From an uncultured bacterium (GTDB lineage Bacteria; Vulcanimicrobiota; CADAWZ01), in contig CADASF010000037.1 of NCBI GenBank assembly GCA_902790465.1, positions 1 through 62,006 on the forward strand: 62,006 nt of DNA, in the 5' to 3' direction. Shown here piece after piece: positions 37,934-46,146 of this stretch. Under the pieces are notes generated by a model. It searched no databases. It was not told the origin of the DNA and saw nothing but the letters and a program-made list of their open reading frames with translations. Each line of letters begins with the position of its first letter. The first letter of the stretch is position 1. The translations under genes and the position numbers were made by a program.

Positions 37934-39125
37934 TACAAATTTTACTTATACAAAAGTTAATATTGTCGATCCGATGTTTAAAACTACATTTGGAACAATG
38001 GAAATTCCAACAGGATGGCGTTATACTCCAAATATAATTTGGAATTTTCCAAATAAAAATATAGTAATATACATAATGGCAGAAAGTCCTGATAAAACAG
38101 AAAGTTTTACCATTTTACCATTTGCTTTTGGATTACATTATGTAAGTGCTGATACAGAATATTTTTCTCAAATTCAAATGTTGCAACAACAAATATTCAA
38201 TTTTAGAATATTACGGGAAACAAATCAGCCTTCACAAAAAGTGGAACAAAGCATAAAATTACAAATAAATAAAAAAATAAATAGTTATAAAGCTATTGGT
38301 GTTACATCACTTGCTCACTATGGGCAATATACATACAGATCGGCAACAATAAGTGGTAAAATAAATGGATTTGATACAATAACAACTTTAGAAATAGCCT
38401 CCATAAGGGAACCTGTTCCTTTTAATTTGTTGGCACCTTTTATGTTTCCAAATGGTATGGTAATTGATTTAAATCCTGGTACTATAAGGACAATAAGGGT
38501 AACTGTAAAAAATGAGCACCAACATTTATTGCCTGAATTATCAAAGAAAATACAGCAAATTCAGGTAGATAAAAATTGGCTAAAATTAAAAGATTTATTC
38601 TTTTCACAAAAGAGTAAATCATCATCTCAAAAAGCAAGTAATACATCTTCATCATGGGATAAAATAGCACAGACAAGAAAAGAAATAAACGAGATTTATA
38701 GAAGTATAAATAAAAATGCTTCTGAATCTCAAGATAGAATCAGGGCGATGTATCACAGTCGCACAAATGGTACTCAAATAAATAATAATAGTCAAAATAA
38801 TACTAAAATAAATAATACTCAAATAAACAACACTCAAAATTATGAGGATGATTCAACAACAGAAAGAGCCTATAAAGGTGATTATAATTATATGTATGCT
38901 TTTGAGAGAGATGATGGAACAGTAATTAGGACAAATTCTTCTCTATTTGATCCAGACAAGGATTTTAATTATAGTCGCAATTGGAGGGAGCTACCATATA
39001 ATGTTGGCGATCGTTACATGCACACATATGAAAGTGACGATGGAACAATAGTGCAGACAAATTCTTCTCTATTTGATCCAAATGTAGATTTAGATGATTA
39101 TAATCGACTTTGGGGGAAGAAATAA
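37923..39125 (+). CDS. Paralogue of the upstream lipoprotein, without a signal peptide
   Basis: This 400-residue protein starts inside the end of the upstream gene (11-base overlap). It matches that protein from VNIVDPMFKTTFGTMEIPTGW onward, but lacks signal peptide, lipobox and linker. The tail motif DDGTVIRTNSSLFDP appears twice. Overlap suggests translational coupling. Whether it is cytoplasmic, exported by another route, or a broken copy cannot be told. Confidence 0.65.
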   Translation: MVSNTNFTYTKVNIVDPMFKTTFGTMEIPTGWRYTPNIIWNFPNKNIVIYIMAESPDKTESFTILPFAFGLHYVSADTEYFSQIQMLQQQIFNFRILRETNQPSQKVEQSIKLQINKKINSYKAIGVTSLAHYGQYTYRSATISGKINGFDTITTLEIASIREPVPFNLLAPFMFPNGMVIDLNPGTIRTIRVTVKNEHQHLLPELSKKIQQIQVDKNWLKLKDLFFSQKSKSSSQKASNTSSSWDKIAQTRKEINEIYRSINKNASESQDRIRAMYHSRTNGTQINNNSQNNTKINNTQINNTQNYEDDSTTERAYKGDYNYMYAFERDDGTVIRTNSSLFDPDKDFNYSRNWRELPYNVGDRYMHTYESDDGTIVQTNSSLFDPNVDLDDYNRLWGKK

Positions 39126-39144
39126 GTAACATATAGTTAATATT

Positions 39145-39191
39145 TTTGAAAATTATTTAATTGCAAAATTAATAACAAAAATTGATTTCCG
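39145..39191 (+). repeat. 47-bp dispersed repeat, copy A
   Basis: The 47 bases from TTTGAAAATTATTTAATTGC to AAATTGATTTCCG are identical to 41297-41343, and 30 bases are identical to the inverted copy at 59899-59936. Confidence 0.9.
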
Positions 39192-39215
39192 AAAAAAACA
39201 TCGATATAAAAAATA

Positions 39216-39268
39216 TGACGACGGACTGACGACGACTGATGAAGACGGACAGACGACGACTGACGACA
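39216..39268 (+). repeat. Short GACGAC/GACTGAC tandem repeat
   Basis: A run built from GACGACGGACTGAC and GACGACTGA units. One unit, ACGACGGACTGACGAC, recurs at 42171-42186, on the far side of the accessory island. Confidence 0.7.
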
Positions 39269-39309
39269 AAAGAGAATAGACTAAATACTATAACGGAAGG
39301 ACAAAAGAA

Positions 39310-40509
39310 ATGACGAAGTTATTAGCACCTGCAGGAACTCTTGAAAAACTTTATTGGGTTTCTGCTTATGGGGCAGACGAAGTATATTTTGGAATGAAAA
39401 ATTTTTCTCTCAGAAGTTTTGCAGGAAATTTTACTTTTGAAGAAGCTGAAGAGGGATTAAATCATTTACATAAATTGGGAAAACAGGGATTTATAACATT
39501 AAATATATATCCACGCTCTAACGAATATGAAGAACTCAAAAAAACAGCTCGCAGGCTTGAAGAAATAGGAGCAGATGCTTTTATTGTTGCAGATATTGGG
39601 CTTATCTCAACACTTATTGAAACATGTCCTAAAGTTCCAATTCATGTAAGCACACAGGCAAATACCGTGAGTTCTCAAACATCACTTTTTTATTCAAAAA
39701 TGGGAGCTACAAGAGTAAATTTAGCAAGAGAACTTTCTTTTGATGAAATAAAACAGATAGCAGAAGATACAAAAGGAAAAATAGAAACTGAAGTTTTTAT
39801 TCATGGCTCAGTCTGTTTTTCATATTCTGGTAGATGTGCAATAAGTGATTATCTTGCAAAAAGAGGGGCAAATAAGGGACAATGTGCTCAAAGTTGTAGG
39901 TGGAAATATTATCTTTCAGAAGAGACGAGACCAAATGAGTATATGCCTGTATTTGAAGATGAAAGAGGACTTTATTTGTTCAATTCAAGAGATTTAGCGC
40001 TATACAGATTTGTAAAACAACTTCAAGAAGTGGGGGTAACTTCACTAAAAATAGAAGGCAGAATGAAAAATATTCACTATTTGGCTTCTGTTGTTTCTAT
40101 TTATAGACAATTACTCGACGGAAAAGAAATACCTGATGAAAAATGTTTAGAACTTCTTTCAAGGGTATCAAACAGAAGATATTCAGAAGGTTTCATGAGA
40201 AATGGTCAAGTCAATGAAAATGACTACAGCACAGATTTAGCAAAATATATTTCTGACGCAGAATTTATAGCTCATGGCACAGGAAATATAAAAGATGACA
40301 TGAGGGAATTTAAAGTAAAAGGCAACATGTATGCAGGTGAAACATTGGAGATGTTGACACCGAATGGAGATATAACTTCATTGACTTTACCAAATCCTAT
40401 TCTCTGCGGTGATGGAAAATATAGAGAAGTTGTTCATAGTAGCGATACGGCTATGCTCGATAAAAATCTTGACGAATTTGCAATGCTCCGCAGATTGCGT
40501 GAAAAATAA
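39310..40509 (+). CDS. Peptidase U32 family protein (TrhP/RlhA-like)
   Basis: This 399-residue protein has the U32 signature EVFIHGSVCFSYSGRCAISDY and further cysteines in GQCAQSCRW. Despite the peptidase name, studied members (TrhP, RlhA) hydroxylate tRNA or rRNA with prephenate-derived chemistry and iron-sulfur binding. It starts MTKLLAPAGTLEKLYWV with GGAAGGA upstream. The length is typical of the short form. The RNA target cannot be told from sequence. Confidence 0.9.
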   Translation: MTKLLAPAGTLEKLYWVSAYGADEVYFGMKNFSLRSFAGNFTFEEAEEGLNHLHKLGKQGFITLNIYPRSNEYEELKKTARRLEEIGADAFIVADIGLISTLIETCPKVPIHVSTQANTVSSQTSLFYSKMGATRVNLARELSFDEIKQIAEDTKGKIETEVFIHGSVCFSYSGRCAISDYLAKRGANKGQCAQSCRWKYYLSEETRPNEYMPVFEDERGLYLFNSRDLALYRFVKQLQEVGVTSLKIEGRMKNIHYLASVVSIYRQLLDGKEIPDEKCLELLSRVSNRRYSEGFMRNGQVNENDYSTDLAKYISDAEFIAHGTGNIKDDMREFKVKGNMYAGETLEMLTPNGDITSLTLPNPILCGDGKYREVVHSSDTAMLDKNLDEFAMLRRLREK

Positions 40510-40560
40510 AGATTAGTGAAACATTTATTTTGTTTTTATGGGGCTGTGAAAAAAGTCCTA

Positions 40561-40613
40561 AAAAAAGAAAAACACATCAAGTACAAAACTTTGATGTGTT
40601 TTTCTTTTTTTTA
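40561..40613 (+). terminator. Hairpin between U32 gene and transposase
   Basis: AAAGAAAAACACATCAA pairs with TTGATGTGTTTTTCTTT and continues in T residues. It may end the U32 transcript or shield the transposase from read-through. Confidence 0.8.
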
Positions 40614-40629
40614 GTATAATTAATCTGCA

Positions 40630-41301
40630 ATGAACAATCATACTAAGAAGAATTATAATATAAATTATGAAAAATTGCAAGTATTTACTGTAAATAATTT
40701 TGACATTTGCGATCCAGTATTGACATTTGACAGAATCATGGAGGAGATTGGTATAGAAAAGTATCTAAAGTCTGAAGAAGATAAAGAAACAGGTAGACCA
40801 CGATATAATAGAGTCAATATGTTGAAAACGGTATTATTTGGATTCATGGATTTAGGCTATATATTTTTGCGTAAATTAGAAGATCAATGTAAAGTAAATC
40901 TAAGATATAGTTACTTAATGAATTATGAGACACCAAGCTATCGTACATTTGGAAATTTTATTACAAAAGAAATTGCAGAAAATATAGAAGATATTTTTCA
41001 GGCAGTAATGAATTATATCAAAAAAGAAGAGCAAATAGACTTACAACATTTGTATATAGATGGTTCAAAATTTGAAGCAAATGCAAATAAATATACTTGG
41101 GTTTGGAAGAATGGAATTGAAAAGTACAAAAATAATTTATTTAAAAATATAACTTCTTTATTAGAAGAGATAAATAAAAATTTCTTCTCTACTGGAATTC
41201 ATATTGAAACAAAAGATGAATATACAGTAGAATATCTACAAAAAATTTTAAATCAATACTCATTTATTGTTAAAGTAGATACGACTTCGTTTGTTATTTG
41301 A
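40630..41301 (+). pseudogene. Truncated IS1182-family transposase
   Basis: This 223-residue fragment holds the N-terminal transposase domain (GRPRYNRVNMLKTVLFGFMD) and the start of the DDE core (LYIDGSKFEANANKYTWVWK). Full-length members have about 450-550 residues. The end, VDTTSFVI, is where foreign repeat sequence joins. It cannot be active as it stands. Confidence 0.85.
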
Positions 41302-41343
41302 AAATTATTTAATTGCAAAATTAATAACAAAAATTGATTTCCG
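41297..41343 (+). repeat. 47-bp dispersed repeat, copy B
   Basis: Identical over 47 bases to 39145-39191. It abuts the broken end of the transposase, so the repeat may mark the breakpoint. Confidence 0.9.
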
Positions 41344-41404
41344 TAAGAGTAAGATGACACTGCACAAAATTGGCTGTTAGTAGTTTATTAGCAGGCTCTA
41401 AATA

Positions 41405-41433
41405 TTGATTTTCACCACTTAATGTTGTATAAT
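41405..41433 (+). promoter_or_regulatory. Promoter of mntA-hepT
   Basis: TTGATT, a 17-base spacer and TATAAT stand 24 bases before the mntA ATG. Confidence 0.75.
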
Positions 41434-41456
41434 GAGAAAAAGGCAGGTGTAATAAT

Positions 41457-41747
41457 ATGTTATCAATAGAAAAGATAAAAAATATTGTTTGCCCTTTAGC
41501 TAAAAAGTATGAAGTAGATCGAGTTTATTTATTTGGTTCTTATGCTCGTGGAGAAGCAACAGAAAAAAGTGATGTTGATTTGTGCATTGATCCTGGAAAA
41601 TTAGACGGATTAGAATTTTGTGGTTTTTATGTCGATTTAGAGGAACAACTTAACTGTGGAATAGACCTTTTGACAAGACGACAATTGAAAAAGCGTTTTT
41701 TGGAAAACATACAAAAAGAGGAAATTTTAATTTATGACAGAGGCTAA
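41457..41747 (+). CDS. mntA: MntA-type nucleotidyltransferase antitoxin
   Basis: This 96-residue minimal nucleotidyltransferase has GSYARGEATEKSDVDL (27-42), with catalytic Asp39 and Asp41. In the HepT/MntA type VII system, MntA adds AMP to a tyrosine of the HEPN toxin and neutralises it. It overlaps hepT by 14 bases. The gene looks intact, although its toxin gene is broken. Confidence 0.9.
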   Translation: MLSIEKIKNIVCPLAKKYEVDRVYLFGSYARGEATEKSDVDLCIDPGKLDGLEFCGFYVDLEEQLNCGIDLLTRRQLKKRFLENIQKEEILIYDRG

Positions 41748-42136
41748 AGATTTGCAATTAATTTTTCACATTCTAAAATATTGTGAAAGAATAAAAAAAG
41801 TAATAACATTTTTAGATAATGATTTCAATAATTATATAAATAAGAAAAAATTTTACAAGTCTTGATTCTTGCTCTTTTTCAGCTTTTCAAATAGGCGAAC
41901 TTGTTGGAAAACTTTCAGAAAAATTGAAAAATAATTATTCAAATGTTCCTTGGCAAAAGATTAAGGGATTGAGAAATGTCATTGTTCACAATTATGGAAA
42001 TATTGATTTGAAGATACTTTGGAAAATTTTGACAAAAGATGTTGAAGATTTAAATATTGTTTGCCGACAAATTTTAGAAAAGAATGATCCAAATTATAAC
42101 ATAATATTAGAAGAAGAATTAAGCGAAGAGATTTAA
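41734..42136 (+). pseudogene. hepT: Frameshifted hepT (HEPN toxin)
   Basis: The frame starts MTEAKDLQLIFHILKYC and stops at 41865. From the same region a +1 frame continues as SLDSCSFSAFQIGELVGKLSEK to RNVIVHNYGNIDLKILWK, carrying the HEPN RNase motif (Arg-Asn then His). One extra base near the A6/T4 run at about 41845-41855 would explain the break. The toxin is probably inactive unless the frame is repaired by slippage or the base is an assembly error. Confidence 0.8.
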
Positions 42137-42284
42137 GAAAAAAATGACACACTGACTATAATGTAAGACAACGACGGACTGACGACCTAAGCACAGAAAT
42201 CATTTTTTTTATTTCATAATAATTTTCAAAAATACTATTTTTTTATTTTTAGGGGCGTGTTAGCAAAGATTTATTTTTGCATAT

Positions 42285-42407
42285 TTAAAAGTTGCTATAA
42301 ACTATCTAATATATGCCTGTACACTGCCACTTTGTCATTGCGAGGGAGCTGTGCGACCGTGGCAATCTAAGCCTGTAAATTATTATTTACTTAAAAATTG
42401 AGTCGAG
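42285..42407 (-). repeat. Dispersed composite palindromic repeat, copy 2
   Basis: Inverted relative to the others: AAAGTTGCTATAAACTATC, then TGTCATTGCGAGGGAGC, the arm ACCGTGGCAATCTAAGCC, and the end AAAAATTGAGTCGA. Confidence 0.85.
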
Positions 42408-42733
42408 TTTGAAAAAGCTCACTCTAAACACTCGCAAGCTCGTGATGTCGTTCCAGTATTTTTTCTCCTTGGAGCAAGGAGCGAATTTGTTACATTATCC
42501 CCCAAAACTTTGTTAAATTGGCTAAATAGTGCATTTTTTAAAAATTGATTTCCTCTTCTCTGCTCTTGCTTCTTCTTCAATTTCAATATTCTCCCCTCTC
42601 TTTCTCATCTTTTTTTATTTCATTAATTTTGTTTTCAATTTCATTTACAAATGGATTATCTGTTATATTGCCATCAATATATTTTAACATTGTTAAAAAA
42701 AATCATTTTTTGTTAAATTTTTATTATTGTTAG

Positions 42734-42918
42734 TGAAATATTTTAGAAATAATAGCGACTTTAGTAATAAGAAAAAAAAATGGTTTTAGTACTATATTTA
42801 ATATAACATATAAACTAAAAGGAAAATTAGTTATAAAAACAAAATAATAAAATATTAAAAAAAATTATTTTTTAATGAAATATTTTAAAAAAAACAACTA
42901 CTTTAATAGTAAGAAAAA
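42734..42918 (+). repeat. Pair of imperfect 45-bp direct repeats
   Basis: GTGAAATATTTTAGAAATAA at 42734 (continuing to GTAATAAGAAAAAA) recurs as ATGAAATATTTTAAAAAAAA at 42875 (continuing to TAGTAAGAAAAAA). The second copy ends just before the ribosome-binding site of the His-rich gene, so the pair may be duplicated promoter or leader sequence. Confidence 0.55.
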
Positions 42919-42941
42919 AATAAAGAAAGAGGTAAAAAATT

Positions 42942-43259
42942 ATGAATAAAAAAATTACAATCATAGCAGTAATATTCATGTTCTTCTTAAGCACTTGTTC
43001 TGCATTTGCAAATGTAATACAAGTAAATATAGGAACTCCTCAATTAGTAGCCCAAAGACATCACAAACATCACCACAAACCACATCATAAAAATTACAAA
43101 CGTGTATGCCCACCAAATTGCATATGTATAAGAGATGGGTTCTGCCGTCCAGGTGAATGTTCACCAAAATGCAGATGTCATAATTGTAAAGTAGTTAAAA
43201 GACATCACAAACCACATCACAGCTCACACCATGGATCACATCATCACAGAGGATATTAA
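42942..43259 (+). CDS. Small secreted His- and Cys-rich peptide
   Basis: This 105-residue protein has a signal peptide (IAVIFMFFLSTCSAFA) and a mature chain of about 80 residues with 20 or more histidines (HHKHHHKPHHK at the front, HHSSHHGSHHHRGY at the end) around eight Cys residues (CPPNCICIRDGFC, CSPKCRCHNC). The composition implies binding of zinc, nickel or copper outside the cytoplasm. I know no family. GAGG precedes the ATG. Confidence 0.75.
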   Translation: MNKKITIIAVIFMFFLSTCSAFANVIQVNIGTPQLVAQRHHKHHHKPHHKNYKRVCPPNCICIRDGFCRPGECSPKCRCHNCKVVKRHHKPHHSSHHGSHHHRGY

Positions 43260-43280
43260 TACTAAAAAAAATAAAAAAGT

Positions 43281-43313
43281 GTTGTGAAAAATCACAGCCC
43301 CTTTTATTTTTTC
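43281..43313. terminator. Terminator between convergent genes (GGGCTGTGA family)
   Basis: A short TTGTGA/TCACAG stem followed by CCCCTTTTATTTTTT. Its TCACAGCCCC arm matches the arm of the hairpin at 34355. Confidence 0.65.
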
Positions 43314-43323
43314 AAAACAAGCT

Positions 43324-44796
43324 CTATTTTTTACTTATATGCCAATAATCTCTATTAAATATAATCAAAAACGGTATAAGCTCAAGTCGTCCAATTATCA
43401 TTGTCAAAGACAAAATATATTTTGATATAGTACTCATGTGAGCAAATCCCCCAGTTGGTCCAAAAGGTGCAAAACCAAGTCCTGTATTTCCCAAAGTAAT
43501 TGCTGTTGCAAGAAAACCTTTGAGTATATCATTTTCAATCATGGTTATGATAAAACCAATAATAAGATAAACTGCAAAATATAAAAATACAAAACTAATT
43601 ATTTGTTGACCAATAGATTCAGCAACTGATTTTTGATCCAATTTTATTGGGATTATCGCCTTTGGATGTAGCAATAATTTAACTTCTCTAATTAAAAATC
43701 TCATAATATAGACAATTCGAGCTATTTTTAAACCACCGCCTGCAGAACCTGCCGAGGCTCCCATAAAAATTAAAGATATTAAAACCATTTTTGCTTTTGG
43801 ATCCCAAAGATCGTGATCTACACAATAAAATCCTGTACTTGTCATGATTGAAAGAGTATGAAAAAGTGCATTTCTAAAATTTTCCAACCACATACCCTTA
43901 CAAATAGAATCTGGGGCAAATGTTATTATGCAAGTAACTAAAATTGAGGCAAAAGTAAAAAATATAAAATAAAAATTGTATTCTGAATTTCTGCAAAGTA
44001 TTTTAAAATTTCTTTGAAAAAGGACTTTATATTGAATAGTAAAGTTAACTCCAGCAAGAAACATAAATAATATACACACCCAAACAATAGCATTATTATG
44101 ATAACCAGCTATACTATTTGGATGTGGTGAAAGACCACCTGCTGAAATCATGGAAAACATATTACAGACAGAATCAAAAAGTGGCATTCCTGCACATTTT
44201 AAAGCTATAACCGCAGATATAGATAAAATTATATAAACAGCTATGATGTTATAAGCATAATACTGAACTCTAAAAGAGTTTCTATCACTACTCTGTAAGG
44301 CCGATTCAGAGAAGAAAAATTGTCGTCCTGCAAAAGCAAATTGTGGAAGGACTGCAATAAATATAACGATTATTCCAATACCACCAAGCCATTGACAAAA
44401 AGATCTCCAAAAAAATCCACAGCGTGGCAACATTGAGAAATCACTCAATATTGAAGCCCCACAAGTAGAAATTCCCGATGTTGCTTCAAAAATTGCATCG
44501 ACAAGAGAAAGTCCAAAAAATAAAAATGGTATAGAAGCAAAAAGAGAAAGCAAAACCCAAATACAAGCAACAATACAGAGAGCTTCTTTTTTCTTTATCT
44601 CTTTGAGTTCAGTTTTTGTTCCGAATAATTTGTACAAAAATAATCCAAACAAATTAGAAGCTACTCCTCCTATTAAAAATGGAAAAATAGCTAAATATTC
44701 GGAATAATATATAGCAACAAATATCGGAAATAAAAACAATGCACCGAAATACATCAAAACGATTCCGATAACACTTGTAATATAATCAAGTCTCAT
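43324..44796 (-). CDS. trkH: TrkH-type potassium transporter subunit
   Basis: This 490-residue protein has about ten membrane helices and P-loop filter segments (TSGISTCGASI, MISAGGLSPHPNS, MTSTGFYCVDHD, LGNTGLGFAPFGP) arranged as in TrkH/KtrB potassium uptake channels. It overlaps trkA by 11 bases. The pair forms the membrane and regulatory subunits of one transporter. Confidence 0.95.
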   Translation of the reverse strand: MRLDYITSVIGIVLMYFGALFLFPIFVAIYYSEYLAIFPFLIGGVASNLFGLFLYKLFGTKTELKEIKKKEALCIVACIWVLLSLFASIPFLFFGLSLVDAIFEATSGISTCGASILSDFSMLPRCGFFWRSFCQWLGGIGIIVIFIAVLPQFAFAGRQFFFSESALQSSDRNSFRVQYYAYNIIAVYIILSISAVIALKCAGMPLFDSVCNMFSMISAGGLSPHPNSIAGYHNNAIVWVCILFMFLAGVNFTIQYKVLFQRNFKILCRNSEYNFYFIFFTFASILVTCIITFAPDSICKGMWLENFRNALFHTLSIMTSTGFYCVDHDLWDPKAKMVLISLIFMGASAGSAGGGLKIARIVYIMRFLIREVKLLLHPKAIIPIKLDQKSVAESIGQQIISFVFLYFAVYLIIGFIITMIENDILKGFLATAITLGNTGLGFAPFGPTGGFAHMSTISKYILSLTMIIGRLELIPFLIIFNRDYWHISKK

Positions 44797-46144
44797 TTAA
44801 ATTATCTTCTTTTTTTCTAAAGAATTCTTTTACCCCAATGGCATTATCTGATTTAGTAAAAATAATCATCTTATCATTTTTATTCAATAGAGTATTACCT
44901 TTGGGAATTGTAACTTTACGAACTTTTTTTACAACAGCTATAACCGCATTATAAGGCAAATGAAGGTCTTTTACTTGATAACCATCAAAAGCAGAAGGAA
45001 CATCAATTTCAAAAAGACTTCCCTGTCCCTTTCCAACAAGAGATAAAATATTTTCATCCTTATTTATTATTCTGCTCTTTAATTCATTTAAAATCGTTCT
45101 ACCTGGTGAAAGTATTACATCAACACCTGCTTTTTCAAAAATTGGTACTAACGAATCTGAACTCGTTTTTGAAAAAATTTTTTTAGCCCCTAATTGACGA
45201 GCAAGAACAGAACAAAATAAATTTGTTTCATCATTACTTGTTACATTTATGACTGCATCTGCTTCGCCAATTTCCTCTTCATAAAATAAGTCTGTGTCAA
45301 CCCCTGAAGAATTTATAATAAGTGTTTTTGACAGTTTATCTGCAAGAAATTCACATCTACTCTTATCTTTTTCTATTATCTTTGTAGAGATATTTACAGA
45401 TTCAAGCCTTTTTGCAAGCATAAATCCTATATTTCCACCACCAATTATAACAGCAGTGTCAATTCTTTCTTCTTTTGTTGAGAACAAATTACGAGCTAAA
45501 AGACTCATTCCCTTTGGACTTCCAACAAAAATTGGTTTATCACCAGCAAAAATTTTGGTTGAACCATTTGGTATAAATAATTCCCCATTTCGAGTAAGTG
45601 CAACCATAATTGTCTCAGGAGGAAATGAACAATATTTTAACTCTTTATTTAAAAGTGGAAAATCCTCTTTTATCTTATATTCAAAAAGCCGTGCCTTGCC
45701 CTTTTCAAAATAATCAACATATACAACTTCAGGAACAGAGACAATTCTAAAAATTTCTTTTACAAGTGATTCCTCTGGCCACATAACATGGTCAATTCCA
45801 ACTTCTGATGTAAAAAAATCATCATTAGATATATTATGGAAATATTCAAGTTTACTCACAAAACAAACTGTTTCAATATTTGAAACTCTCATTACAGACC
45901 ATGAAGCTACAATATTTGATTCATCATAATTACTACAAGCAATAAATAAATCACATTCAGAAACATTAGCATTTTTTAAAACAGTTTTGTCAGAAATATT
46001 TCCAGAAATAAAACTTATATCAAGTTTTTCAAATTTTGAAGGCAATTCCTCTTTATCATCAATAAGAGTTACATCATGAGTTACACATAAATCTTTAACA
46101 ATTAAATAAGATATGTCTGTTATGCCATAAATAAGAATTTTCAT
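44786..46144 (-). CDS. trkA: TrkA potassium-uptake regulatory subunit
   Basis: This 452-residue protein has two RCK units, each an NAD-binding fold (MKILIYGITDISYLI; AVIIGGGNIGFMLAKRLE) followed by a TrkA-C domain. The first fold lacks a clear GxGxxG, so nucleotide binding there may be weak. It gates TrkH. It starts two bases after the rhomboid gene's stop codon. Confidence 0.94.
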   Translation of the reverse strand: MKILIYGITDISYLIVKDLCVTHDVTLIDDKEELPSKFEKLDISFISGNISDKTVLKNANVSECDLFIACSNYDESNIVASWSVMRVSNIETVCFVSKLEYFHNISNDDFFTSEVGIDHVMWPEESLVKEIFRIVSVPEVVYVDYFEKGKARLFEYKIKEDFPLLNKELKYCSFPPETIMVALTRNGELFIPNGSTKIFAGDKPIFVGSPKGMSLLARNLFSTKEERIDTAVIIGGGNIGFMLAKRLESVNISTKIIEKDKSRCEFLADKLSKTLIINSSGVDTDLFYEEEIGEADAVINVTSNDETNLFCSVLARQLGAKKIFSKTSSDSLVPIFEKAGVDVILSPGRTILNELKSRIINKDENILSLVGKGQGSLFEIDVPSAFDGYQVKDLHLPYNAVIAVVKKVRKVTIPKGNTLLNKNDKMIIFTKSDNAIGVKEFFRKKEDNLNET

Positions 46145-46146
46145 AA

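Larger units (their letters stand above)
40549..41301 (+). mobile_element. Truncated IS1182-like insertion sequence
   Basis: A left end GGGGCTGTGAAAAAAGTCC, then a TATAAT-type promoter and the first half of a transposase. The reading frame stops where the 47-bp repeat begins (41297). No matching right inverted repeat is seen before 42300, so the 3' half was lost. Confidence 0.7.
42137..42941. other. Gene-poor intergenic stretch with repeats
   Basis: About 800 bases without a gene that I can support. It holds a GAC-rich repeat unit (42171), a TTTTGAAAATTATT motif in inverse orientation (42219), palindromic repeat copy 2, a CTCC/GGAG hairpin near 42460 and two imperfect 45-bp repeats (42734 and 42875) before the His-rich gene. 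A 62-codon frame at 42545 looks accidental. Confidence 0.7.

Noticed and set aside
39216-39268. CRISPR-like short repeats
   Set aside because: Units are short, overlapping and without unique spacers.
41924-42136. Separate 70-residue gene
   Set aside because: It is the C-terminal part of the frameshifted hepT, with no start signal of its own.
42545-42733. 62-codon frame in the accessory intergenic region
   Set aside because: No ribosome-binding site; composition is that of A/T-rich non-coding sequence.
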